From positions 1-64,000 of the forward strand of contig JAKPDL010000116.1 of NCBI GenBank assembly GCA_029552825.1: 64,000 nt of DNA, given 5' to 3'. The DNA comes from Bacteroidota bacterium (GTDB lineage: Bacteria; Bacteroidota; Bacteroidia; Bacteroidales; VadinHA17). The notes below the pieces were generated by a model, which did no database searches, was not told where the DNA came from, and worked only from the letters and a program-made list of their open reading frames with translations. Positions 26,255-34,818 of the stretch are shown here, piece by piece (positions within the stretch are counted from its first letter, which is position 1; each line of letters opens with the position of its first letter). The position numbers and the translations under genes were made by a program.

Positions 26255-28720
26255 CTATAAATCCAGTTCTACAAGGGTGATTCCTGCACCTCCCCTTTCT
26301 ACATGTTCATCGGAAAATGATTTTACCACATCAACTGTTGAAAGATACTGTCGAATGAGCTGTCGAAGTATTCCGTTACCTTTACCGTGAATAATCCTGA
26401 GATGCCTGTGCTGAACCATTATTGCATCATCAATGAAATTACGCACTATGTTTATTGCTTCTTCGCCCCTCACACCCCTGATATCTATTTCTGGTTTGAA
26501 ACTCATTTTTCGTTGGGATATCACCGGGTCGGCCTGCATAACAACCTGTCCCTGCCGCAGACTTTTCTTAAGTTCTGCCCTGCTGATCCTTTCGAGTTTA
26601 TCTAAAGAAACCTGAAACCTGAATGAGCCTGTCTCAACTGTTGCCATGTCATCTCTTATCTCCACAATTTCTCCTGCAGCCAAAGTATCCGCCATTCTTA
26701 CAGCATCACCGACCCTTAAACCTTGCTCCTCAGGCTTTTCTACCGGTTTTTCAGTCTTTTTTACCTTTCTTTTAATCTGCTTTACTTTTTCATCAATTAT
26801 TGACAATTGGGTGTCGCTGGCAGAAGCAACCTCTGAAGCAACCTCTTTCCTGAATTTTTCGAGTTCCTCCCTTGCCTTTCTTGTCTTTTCCTTTTCTGCC
26901 TGAGCTTCTTTTATCTGGCGTATTGTGTTCTCAATCATCCTGTTCGATTCGTCTAGCAATCTCTGTGCCTCTTCCTTTGCCTTTGTTATAATTTCCTTTC
27001 TGAAGCTTTTTACACCGGCAAGTTCCTTTTCGTACTCTTCGATCAGTTTTTCAAGTCTTTTTTCATGCTGACGGATGTTTTCACGCTTTCTTTCCCAGTA
27101 CCGTTTATCGCGGGCAATATCTTTCAGATGACGGTCGTAACTGACATGATCTGCTCCTGCTTTTGCAGCTGCATCATTTATTACATTCTCCGGAAGGCCA
27201 ATTTTCTTTGCAATCTCAAAGGTAAACGAACTGCCAGGCCTCCCGATATCCAGCCTGTAAAGAGGTTGCATCAGATGATTATCAAACAGCATCGCACCAT
27301 TTACAATACCTTCTGTGACCGACGCAAAATGCTTCAGATTCGAATAATGGGTCGTAACAATACCATATGCTCCGGTCTTAATCAGTTCTGCCAGTATTGC
27401 TTCGGCAATCGCACCTCCCAGCACAGGTTCTGTTCCCGAACCAAGCTCATCAATGAGAATTAAAGTATCCTTTCCGGCATTTCTAAGGAAAAATTTCATG
27501 TTAATAAGGTGTGAGCTATATGTACTGAGATCATTTTCAATACTTTGCTCATCTCCAATATCAATAAATATATCTTTGAAAATTCCGGCCTCAGTGCCTT
27601 CCTGAACGGGGATTGTTAAACCACACTGAAGCATATATTGCAATAATCCTGCTGTTTTAAGACATACCGACTTTCCACCTGCATTAGGGCCTGAAACAAG
27701 CAGAAAGCGATTTTTTTCGTCGAGGCTGATATCAAGCGGAACCACCTGGCGGCCAGGCATTTTCCTGAACGCTTCGTAAAGGAGCGGATGAACAGCACCT
27801 TTCCATATCAGGCGAGGACCCGGGAAAAGGGATGGCATTATTGAGCCAAGCTGAATTCCAAGTAACGCTTTTGCCCTGATGAAATCCACCTCGCCAAGAA
27901 ACTGGTTCGACTCCATCAGGTCATCAATGTAACTTCTGATATCGTTTGCGAATTTTGTGAGTATCCTTATTGTTTCCCTTCTTTCCTCATGCTCGAGTTC
28001 TACTATTTCATTGTTTATTTCCACTATCTCTGCCGGCTCGATGAAAACAGTTTTACCAGTGGCTGACTGGTCGTGGATGAGACCCGGTATTCGTCTTTTC
28101 CCCGTAACATTTACAGGAATTACTCCCCTTCCGTTTCTGACGGAGACATTAGCATCTGCATCAACAATGCCTTCTGCCTGAGCCTGTTTAAGTATGGTAG
28201 CAAGCTTCCTTGAAACGCTTGCATTCTTTGCTGATAACTCTGATCTGATTCTTTTAAGTTCCGTAGAGGCAGTATCCCTTATATTTCCATGACGGTCAAC
28301 AATCCGGTCAATTGCATCCGCTACATATTGATAATATTTTACCCCCGCTGCAAGAGATTTAAGTTCAGGATAACGCTCTTCTTCCCTGCTCTTAAAATAA
28401 CTGAGAACTGATTTAAGGCATTCGAGAAATTTTTTCATGTCGAATATCTCATGAATTTCAGGGTAAGTGCCTTCAACCCTTAGCTTTCTCAGAATTCCTG
28501 ATATGTCGACATAATTTTCAGCAGGGAAAGGATCGTCAAATGAGAGTATCTGCTGAAATTCAAGGGTTTTTGACAGTTCTTTCCGGATAGCATTGTAATC
28601 TGTCATGAACGACATAGAGTCAACAAGCTCAATTCCCATCCTGCTCAGGCATTTTTCAGAAATCATCTTCCTGATTCTGTCAAATCCCGTCTTTATTTCA
28701 AAATCTTCAGGATAAATCAT
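26255..28720 (-). CDS. mutS2: Endonuclease MutS2 with Smr domain
   Basis: MutS2 binds branched DNA to limit recombination and also acts on collided ribosomes in some bacteria. The start at 28720 (MIYPEDFEIKTGFDRIRKMI, 821 aa) is preferred over TTG 28744 because a -7 promoter box covers 28742-28749. The ATPase has Walker A GPNAGGKSVCLK near residue 345 and the signature DELGSGTEPVLGGAIAEAIL. A long charged coiled coil (about 500-640) follows, then the Smr nuclease domain PEIDIRGVRGEEAINIVRNF and RIIHGKGNGILRQLI. Length is normal for the family. Confidence 0.95.
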   Translation of the reverse strand: MIYPEDFEIKTGFDRIRKMISEKCLSRMGIELVDSMSFMTDYNAIRKELSKTLEFQQILSFDDPFPAENYVDISGILRKLRVEGTYPEIHEIFDMKKFLECLKSVLSYFKSREEERYPELKSLAAGVKYYQYVADAIDRIVDRHGNIRDTASTELKRIRSELSAKNASVSRKLATILKQAQAEGIVDADANVSVRNGRGVIPVNVTGKRRIPGLIHDQSATGKTVFIEPAEIVEINNEIVELEHEERRETIRILTKFANDIRSYIDDLMESNQFLGEVDFIRAKALLGIQLGSIMPSLFPGPRLIWKGAVHPLLYEAFRKMPGRQVVPLDISLDEKNRFLLVSGPNAGGKSVCLKTAGLLQYMLQCGLTIPVQEGTEAGIFKDIFIDIGDEQSIENDLSTYSSHLINMKFFLRNAGKDTLILIDELGSGTEPVLGGAIAEAILAELIKTGAYGIVTTHYSNLKHFASVTEGIVNGAMLFDNHLMQPLYRLDIGRPGSSFTFEIAKKIGLPENVINDAAAKAGADHVSYDRHLKDIARDKRYWERKRENIRQHEKRLEKLIEEYEKELAGVKSFRKEIITKAKEEAQRLLDESNRMIENTIRQIKEAQAEKEKTRKAREELEKFRKEVASEVASASDTQLSIIDEKVKQIKRKVKKTEKPVEKPEEQGLRVGDAVRMADTLAAGEIVEIRDDMATVETGSFRFQVSLDKLERISRAELKKSLRQGQVVMQADPVISQRKMSFKPEIDIRGVRGEEAINIVRNFIDDAIMVQHRHLRIIHGKGNGILRQLIRQYLSTVDVVKSFSDEHVERGGAGITLVELDL

Positions 28721-28741
28721 AATAAACTCAGATGCTCGCTG

Positions 28742-28749
28742 CAAAAGTA
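28742..28749 (-). promoter_or_regulatory. -7 promoter box of mutS2
   Basis: On the minus strand TACTTTTG followed by CAG is a textbook Bacteroidota -7 element, with a start of transcription near 28735. No clear -33 element is seen in the AT-rich sequence upstream. The box rules against the longer TTG start. Confidence 0.5.
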
Positions 28750-28849
28750 AAGTTAATTAATGTTAATTTATTTAAATGCATCAGTTACACAACTTATAAT
28801 TTTACATACTTTTAGGCTCAATAATTAAAACTTAAAAAAAATAAAAGAG

Positions 28850-30427
28850 ATGAAGCTGCAAAAATTTCGTACAGGACTGATCCTGCTGCTGTTTATTCCA
28901 TATGTGCTATATGCACAAAGTGAGAAGTTAGACCTTGCGATGGTCTATAAGATCAAGCAGGAAGGTTTAAGAAGTAATTCAATTGAAGAATTTGCTTATG
29001 GTTTGACTGATTTTGCTGGTCCCAGGCTAACTGGTTCTACAGGTTCTGCACGTGGAAACGAGTGGGCAAAAAAGAAGATGGAAGAGATTGGTCTTCAGAA
29101 TGTAAGGATTGAAGAAGCAAGGGATTTCACACGTGGGGGCTGGGACAATTTGAAGACTTATGCAGCAATGGTTGAACCTTATTATGCGAATTTTGCCTGT
29201 AATCCGGTTGCATGGACAGGCAGCACAAATGGTTTGGTAAGAAGTGAAGTGGTGTTGCTTAATGTTCAGAATGAGGCTGACCTTGAGAAGTTTAAGGGCA
29301 AGCTTGCCGGAAAGATAGTATTGATGCCTTCAACCACAACTTATGAGATGAGTTTTAATCCGCTGGCAACACGTTATACAGATGAGCAGCTTAAAGAATT
29401 ATCTATGGCTGCCGGGGGTCCTCAGGGTGGTAGAAGGCCTCAGGGTGATATTGCCCAGTTAATGGCACAGAGGGAACTTCAGAACAAGATTCAGGAACTA
29501 ATTAAGAATGAGGGCGTTGCAGTAATTATTAACAATGCAGGAACTTTCAACGTGCCACGGTCTAATGGAGCAAACTACCGGTGGGGTGATCCTGAACCTA
29601 CTCCCCAGCTCAACATACCTATAGAAGCATACGGCAGAATGGTCAGGCTTATAAATCATAATGTACCGGTTGTGATGGAGGTTGAAATAAAAAACAGGTT
29701 TTTCGAAAGTCCCAAAGTCTACAATGTTATAGGTGAGATACCGGGCACGGATAAACTTTTGAAGGATGAGGTGGTACTGATAGGTGCACATATTGATTCG
29801 TGGCATGGAGGCACAGGTGCTGCTGATAATGCCTCTGGATGTATTGTTATGCTTGAGGCTATGAGGATTCTCAAGGCTCTCAATGCACAGCCACGCCGTA
29901 CTATCAGAATAGCTTTATGGGGCGGTGAAGAACAGGGTCTGAACGGTTCACGCGGCTATGTTGAAAAATACCTTATGGATCCTCAGACCCGAGCAAAAAA
30001 GCCCGACTGGAACAAATTTGCAGGTTATTTCAATATGGATAATGGTTCAGGGAAATACAGAGGTATTTATCTGCAGTCGAACGAACTCCTCAGATCTGTT
30101 TTTGAGGAATGGCTGAAACCGTTTGCAGATATGGGCTGTTCTACAATAACAATAAGAAATACTAGCGGTACAGATCATCTTTCATTTGATAGTGCAGGTC
30201 TGCCGGCATTTCAGTTCATACAGGATCCTCTTGAATACAATAGAGGTTACCATACTGTGATGGATACTTATGAAAGGCTGGTATTCAGTGACCTGAGACA
30301 CAATGCAATAATTACAGCAGCTTTTGCATGGTTTGCTGCACAGAGGGATGTAAAATTACCAGGGAAACCGGAAATGCCTCAGAGTCAAAGGGCTCCTGGA
30401 GCAGGAGGACCTCCATTCGGGTTCTGA
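28850..30427 (+). CDS. M28 family carboxypeptidase Q-like metallopeptidase
   Basis: The protein (525 aa) has a Sec signal (ILLLFIPYVLYAQ). It has a PA-like insert and an M28 zinc domain: GAHIDSWHGGTGAADNASGC near 312, IALWGGEEQGLNGSRGYVEK, a NMDNGSGKYRG loop and GTDHLSFDSAGLPAFQFIQD. The LTDFAGPRLTGSTGSARGNE start of the mature part is typical of the plasma glutamate carboxypeptidase (CPQ)-like branch. The Pro/Gly-rich tail (PQSQRAPGAGGPPFGF) is unusual but harmless. It differs in architecture from the M28 peptidase at 19364, which has a PDZ domain and lipid anchor. A hairpin terminator follows. Confidence 0.9.
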   Translation: MKLQKFRTGLILLLFIPYVLYAQSEKLDLAMVYKIKQEGLRSNSIEEFAYGLTDFAGPRLTGSTGSARGNEWAKKKMEEIGLQNVRIEEARDFTRGGWDNLKTYAAMVEPYYANFACNPVAWTGSTNGLVRSEVVLLNVQNEADLEKFKGKLAGKIVLMPSTTTYEMSFNPLATRYTDEQLKELSMAAGGPQGGRRPQGDIAQLMAQRELQNKIQELIKNEGVAVIINNAGTFNVPRSNGANYRWGDPEPTPQLNIPIEAYGRMVRLINHNVPVVMEVEIKNRFFESPKVYNVIGEIPGTDKLLKDEVVLIGAHIDSWHGGTGAADNASGCIVMLEAMRILKALNAQPRRTIRIALWGGEEQGLNGSRGYVEKYLMDPQTRAKKPDWNKFAGYFNMDNGSGKYRGIYLQSNELLRSVFEEWLKPFADMGCSTITIRNTSGTDHLSFDSAGLPAFQFIQDPLEYNRGYHTVMDTYERLVFSDLRHNAIITAAFAWFAAQRDVKLPGKPEMPQSQRAPGAGGPPFGF

Positions 30428-30451
30428 TATTATAAAAAAATATTTTTCTGG

Positions 30452-30490
30452 AAGTGGCGTACAATTATATGGTGCGCCACTTTCTTATTT
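30452..30490 (+). terminator. Terminator between convergent genes
   Basis: AAGTGGCGTAC (30452-30462) pairs with GTGCGCCACTT (30472-30482), 11 pairs with one G-U, loop of 9 nt, followed by a T-rich tail TTTCTTATTT. It ends the M28 peptidase gene. Read from the other strand, the same stem is followed by an A/T-rich run, so it may serve both converging transcripts. Confidence 0.6.
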
Positions 30491-32254
30491 ACCCCATACA
30501 AGTTTTTTAAGCTCCTCCATATGGTTAATATATATTTCCCTGGGAGTGGCATTATACTTTAAGCAGAGTGATGCGGCATAACCTGTTGCTACACCCATCT
30601 GGCCTGTGGTATGCATTACCCGCGGGCCTCCGAGACCGACATGTGAACAACTGAAGCATCTTCCAGCCATCATAAGGTTTTTAATATTTCGTGAGTAAAG
30701 ACTCCTGAATGGTATATAGTAATGGTCAACCTTATAATATAGTGCTTCTGAAAGAAATGCGGGACGGGCTGGATCCAGTTCTTTCTGCTGGTAATGCACA
30801 TCAATGTTTCTTGTTTCCATAGCCACAGCATCGGGGAATTCTCTCATTTCTTTTTCATCCCTGAAAGTATAGATATAATCCCCCACCAGTCTCCTCGATT
30901 CCCTCTTACCCAATAAATATCCAACCCATTCGAGTTCAAGGTTTTTGTTTTCAGGTTTTTTCTTTGCATTATAAAATGAGCCGTAAATTGCTTTGAGCAG
31001 ATAGTCTCTTATATATTCGGCATCATCAATCTGATGCAGGGTGTCTGATGAAAATTCCCATTGCCATGTCCCTGAAGTTGCAGAATGGCTTCCGGCAATA
31101 TCTATTGCCCAGGGCACTTCCGGAAATTCAACCGGCTTACCAGCATCAGCTGACCTCCAGAGTAAAGAGGCACCCATTACCTTGTTATCCGCTCTTTCAG
31201 GGCTCCATAACTCACCATATTTTTCCCAGTTTTCACCATACAATGAAGAATCCTCCCTTCCGTACATATAATCAGCACCTGCCCAGTACCCTATCCAGCC
31301 ATCACCTGTACAATCAATATATACCGGCGCACAAAACTGTTTTATTTCACCTGATGAAGTATGACGAGCGTACACAGATGTTATTGAATCTCTGACAGTT
31401 GTAACATAAAATGCACGCCAGTTGAGAAATAATGATATATTATTATAGCGGGATATATTCTCATACCTTTTCTGGTCATCAATTACTGATTCAGGGGAAC
31501 CATTCGGCCAGTGAACGGTATTAATCATTCTCAAAATTCTGTCGGCTTTCCATGTGATACCCTCAGTATGTACTCTGATTTCACTGCTTGCATTCCCGCC
31601 CAGTACTGGTCTGTCGTGTATCAGTGCTACTTTCAGCCCCTGCTCTGCGGCAGCTATTGATGCAGCACACCCTGCAATTCCGCCGCCAACAACAACCAGA
31701 TCATAATACAATTTTTCGGCTTTTGAAGGATCTTCCCCTTTTATCCTCATTCTCCAGAAATTAAGTTCTTCCAGCTCTTCAGGCGGTGGTTCCATTATTG
31801 TACTCAAATAAACAGCATCGCATCTTCCATCAAAGCCTGTTAAGTCCCTCAGCTCAATCCTTGCTACCGGAGTTTTAATCTTTACTTTTCCAGCATATTG
31901 CCATGACCAGGTATCTTTACCGGTTCCCAGTGTTCTTTTCAGTTCCTTTCCGTTTACTGAAATTTTAAATCTTCCCGGAGCATCCCATTTACCTGGTGCC
32001 CAGTCTCTTGTTCTTACCCATATATAATATCTGCCAGGAGAGGGTAGAGAAATCCTTGTTGAAGCATTTTTCACAGGATTCCCGAGTCCATGGGCTAGCA
32101 AATATGGTGAACCCATCTGCTCGGTGAACTGGGGATCGACAACCCAACCGCCTGTATCTTCAAAGCTTTCCGCCTCAACCAGCAGATTATGAGATTGATT
32201 GGCGCATGATGCAAAAAAAATTAAAGTCCAAAAAAGTAAAAATCGCCCCATCAT
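30485..32254 (-). CDS. FAD-dependent oxidoreductase lipoprotein with N-terminal beta module
   Basis: The protein (589 aa) starts with a lipoprotein signal (MMGRFLLFWTLIFFASC). Residues about 25-155 look like a carbohydrate-binding-type beta domain (VEAESFEDTGGWVVDPQF, SLPSPGRYYIWVRTRDW). The remainder is an FAD_oxidored (PF12831-like) domain with the dinucleotide motif LVVVGGGIAGCAASIAAAEQ near 185-205, LGGNASSEIRVH, YIDCTGDGWIGYWAGADYMY and a final MAGRCFSCSHVGLGGPRVM. Such fusions occur in polysaccharide-degrading Bacteroidota; the substrate is unknown. It lies 15 nt after the peptidase gene at 32270 on the same strand and may be cotranscribed. Confidence 0.87.
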   Translation of the reverse strand: MMGRFLLFWTLIFFASCANQSHNLLVEAESFEDTGGWVVDPQFTEQMGSPYLLAHGLGNPVKNASTRISLPSPGRYYIWVRTRDWAPGKWDAPGRFKISVNGKELKRTLGTGKDTWSWQYAGKVKIKTPVARIELRDLTGFDGRCDAVYLSTIMEPPPEELEELNFWRMRIKGEDPSKAEKLYYDLVVVGGGIAGCAASIAAAEQGLKVALIHDRPVLGGNASSEIRVHTEGITWKADRILRMINTVHWPNGSPESVIDDQKRYENISRYNNISLFLNWRAFYVTTVRDSITSVYARHTSSGEIKQFCAPVYIDCTGDGWIGYWAGADYMYGREDSSLYGENWEKYGELWSPERADNKVMGASLLWRSADAGKPVEFPEVPWAIDIAGSHSATSGTWQWEFSSDTLHQIDDAEYIRDYLLKAIYGSFYNAKKKPENKNLELEWVGYLLGKRESRRLVGDYIYTFRDEKEMREFPDAVAMETRNIDVHYQQKELDPARPAFLSEALYYKVDHYYIPFRSLYSRNIKNLMMAGRCFSCSHVGLGGPRVMHTTGQMGVATGYAASLCLKYNATPREIYINHMEELKKLVWGK

Positions 32255-32269
32255 AAAATTTGAGATATT

Positions 32270-34411
32270 TTATTCCCTTATTCCTGCCAGGTCAAGAATG
32301 AAGGCATACTGCAGGGCAGTAACACGGTTTCTTTCGAAACGCCCTGAAGCACCGCTATGACCTGCCGTCATATTTATATCCATAACTATCAGACTGTTAC
32401 CGGTGTTCATTTCCCTGAGTTTTGCCACCCATTTTACCGGTTCCCAGTACTGAACCTGCGAGTCCCAGAAACCTGTAGTTACTATAATGTTCGGGTATTT
32501 TTGCTTTTTAACCTGATCGTAAGGTGAATATGAGAGCATATAATCGTAGTACTCTTTCTTTCTGGGATCTCCCCACTCGTCCCATTCAAATGTCGTAAGG
32601 GGTATTGTCGGGTCAAGCATCGTGGTAACAATATCGACAAATGGTACAGCTGCAATCACACCTTTGTACAAATCGGGGCGCATGTTTATTACGGCACCTA
32701 TCAACAGGCCACCCGCACTTCCACCCTGGGCAAAGAGCCTGTCAGTACTAGTATATTTCTCATTAACAAGATATTGTGCACAATCATTAAAATCAGTGAA
32801 TGTGTTTTTCTTCTTTAAAAGTTTTCCATCTTCGTACCAGTACCTTCCCATTTCGCTACCTCCCCTTACATGTGCTATGGCAAACACAAAACCTCTGTCG
32901 AGCAGACTGATGATATTAGGCCTGAATGAGGGTTCGGTTGAATTGCCGTAAGCCCCATAGCCATAAAGCAGTAATGGAGCTTTACCGTTTCGTGCAAATC
33001 CTTTCCTGTACACAAGCGAAATGGGTATCATTGTGCTGTCGGCAGCCCTTGCCCATAAACGCTTCGATTCATAATTCGCCGGATCAAAGCCTCCCAGTAC
33101 CTCATCCTGCTTCATCAGTTTCTTTTCATGGGTAGTCATGTCGTAATCATAAACAGAGTTGGGAGTAGTAAGAGATGAGTAGCTATACCTGAGAACTGAC
33201 GAAGCGGGATCGGGATTGATATTTATGCTGCAGGTATATGTTTCTTCACCGAAATCTATATAATGGTCGCTGTTATCAGTTTTGTTCAGGATCCTTAAAG
33301 TACTCAGTCCTTTGATTCTTTCATTAAGTACAATAAAGTTGTTAAATAATTCAAATTCTTCGAATAAAACATCCTTTCGATGTGGTACAACGTCAATCCA
33401 GTTTTCTTTTCCGGTATTCTTTTCGGATGTTTTCATTAATTTGAAATTGTATGCGCTATCGGCATTTGTTCTTATGTAAAATTCATTTCCTATATGGTCG
33501 ACACTGTATTCATGATTTCTTTGTCTCGGTTCAAATACAACGGGCTGGCTTTCAGGTTTAGAAGAGTTGATATATCTTACTTCGGTTGAAAGAGTTTGAG
33601 TTGAATTGATCAGGATATACTTTCTGCTCTTTGTGCGGTTGATATAAACGCTGAAAGTCTCATCGGGCTCAAAATAGACATCCCGGTCGTCCGAAACAAG
33701 AGTAGCAAGCCGGTGCCTCATCACTTTTTCAGCCCTGAGTGTAAGAGGATTTCTTACTGTGTAGAAGAGATGTTTGCTGTCGTTTGCCCACACTATATTT
33801 CCTGAAGTATTTTCGATAATATCGGGCAGAAGGGTTCCGGTTTTCAGATCGACAAAATAGATGGTGTATTTGCGCCTGCTTAGAAAATCGGCTCCATAAG
33901 CCAATATTCCGTTATCCGGACTTACTGCTAACCCGGAGACTGAACAATAACTTTTACCTTCAGCTATCCTGTTAACATCAAGAATTATTTCCTCAGGAGC
34001 ATTTAATGACTCTTTCTTCCGGCAGTATACAGGGTATTCCTTTCCTTCGTAATATTTTGTATAATAGTAATAACCATTGTCAAAATATGGCACGGTCTCA
34101 TCATTTTGCTTCATTCTGCCAATCAGTTCATCGTATATTTTTTTCTGAAGTTCTTCTGTATGTTTAAGAACAGCTCTGCCGTATTCATTTTCAGCTTCGA
34201 GGTAAGCCAGGACTTTCTTTGTTTGTTCGTCGGGCTGGGTGGAGCTTTTCTGTTCATCTGTAAGCCTTATCCAGTAATAGTTATCTATCCTTCCGTCGTA
34301 AACCTCATGGGGGATCTTTTCTGCAACTGGAGGTTTGATTTTATTTTCTGAAACACAGGCAAAGGTTATTGCTGCAGCAATAAAAAAAAGCAGGCAGATA
34401 GTCTTTTTCAT
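32270..34411 (-). CDS. ptrB: Prolyl oligopeptidase family S9 peptidase (oligopeptidase B-like)
   Basis: The protein (713 aa) carries a lipoprotein-type signal (LLFFIAAAITFAC). A seven-bladed propeller (about residues 70-410) precedes an alpha/beta hydrolase domain. The Ser nucleophile is in AQGGSAGGLLIGAV near residue 560, the Asp follows in TTGFWDSQVQYWEPVKW and the His is in GHSGASGRFE. NMRPDLYKGVIAAVPFVDIV and TTMLDPTIPLTTFEWDEWGD are diagnostic of oligopeptidase B, which cuts after Arg or Lys in short peptides. Export with a lipid anchor is unlike the cytosolic E. coli enzyme but common in Bacteroidota. Confidence 0.92.
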   Translation of the reverse strand: MKKTICLLFFIAAAITFACVSENKIKPPVAEKIPHEVYDGRIDNYYWIRLTDEQKSSTQPDEQTKKVLAYLEAENEYGRAVLKHTEELQKKIYDELIGRMKQNDETVPYFDNGYYYYTKYYEGKEYPVYCRKKESLNAPEEIILDVNRIAEGKSYCSVSGLAVSPDNGILAYGADFLSRRKYTIYFVDLKTGTLLPDIIENTSGNIVWANDSKHLFYTVRNPLTLRAEKVMRHRLATLVSDDRDVYFEPDETFSVYINRTKSRKYILINSTQTLSTEVRYINSSKPESQPVVFEPRQRNHEYSVDHIGNEFYIRTNADSAYNFKLMKTSEKNTGKENWIDVVPHRKDVLFEEFELFNNFIVLNERIKGLSTLRILNKTDNSDHYIDFGEETYTCSININPDPASSVLRYSYSSLTTPNSVYDYDMTTHEKKLMKQDEVLGGFDPANYESKRLWARAADSTMIPISLVYRKGFARNGKAPLLLYGYGAYGNSTEPSFRPNIISLLDRGFVFAIAHVRGGSEMGRYWYEDGKLLKKKNTFTDFNDCAQYLVNEKYTSTDRLFAQGGSAGGLLIGAVINMRPDLYKGVIAAVPFVDIVTTMLDPTIPLTTFEWDEWGDPRKKEYYDYMLSYSPYDQVKKQKYPNIIVTTGFWDSQVQYWEPVKWVAKLREMNTGNSLIVMDINMTAGHSGASGRFERNRVTALQYAFILDLAGIRE

Positions 34412-34489
34412 AAGAATATTTTAAACGTTTTTAAACTTTTATTAAATTCAGTCATCAAATAAGCAGAAACAATAATAATAAAAATAAAT

Positions 34490-34807
34490 ATGAAAAGGAT
34501 AGTATTAACAGCTATAATGATTTTAGCTTTTTCATCTTCAATGCTTCTGGCTCAGAGAGGAACTGTATCAAACAGTGCACGTCAGGGTGTGCAGCAGGAA
34601 CGTATTAATGAAGGGATAAGAAGCGGTGAGTTAACAAGGCGGGAAGCAAGATTGCTTAAGAGGGAGCAGAGAAAGATACAGATAGAAAAGAAGTTAGCTC
34701 AAGCTGATGGGCAGGTTACGCCACGTGAAAAAAGATTTTTAAGGCGCGAGCAGAACAGGGCAAGCCGTCATATAGCCCGGCAAAAGCACGACAGGCAGGG
34801 CAGATAA
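34490..34807 (+). CDS. Small basic secreted protein with two degenerate repeats
   Basis: I know no named family. The 105-aa protein has a clear signal (MKRIVLTAIMILAFSSSMLLAQ). The mature 83 residues are very rich in Arg/Lys/Gln and contain two related units: INEGIRSGELTRREARLLKR and KKLAQADGQVTPREKRFLRR, each with a G-x-(L/V)-T-x-R-E core and then an REQ helix. The second unit resembles half of an EF-hand loop (ADGQVTPRE) lacking the first Asp residues. It might bind metal or polyanions in the periplasm. It is divergent from the peptidase gene and converges with tex. Confidence 0.75.
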   Translation: MKRIVLTAIMILAFSSSMLLAQRGTVSNSARQGVQQERINEGIRSGELTRREARLLKREQRKIQIEKKLAQADGQVTPREKRFLRREQNRASRHIARQKHDRQGR

Positions 34808-34818
34808 GATTTAAGGCT

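Noticed and set aside
28721-28744. Longer mutS2 start at TTG 28744
   Set aside because: A perfect -7 promoter box covers 28742-28749, so this region would not be transcribed as coding.
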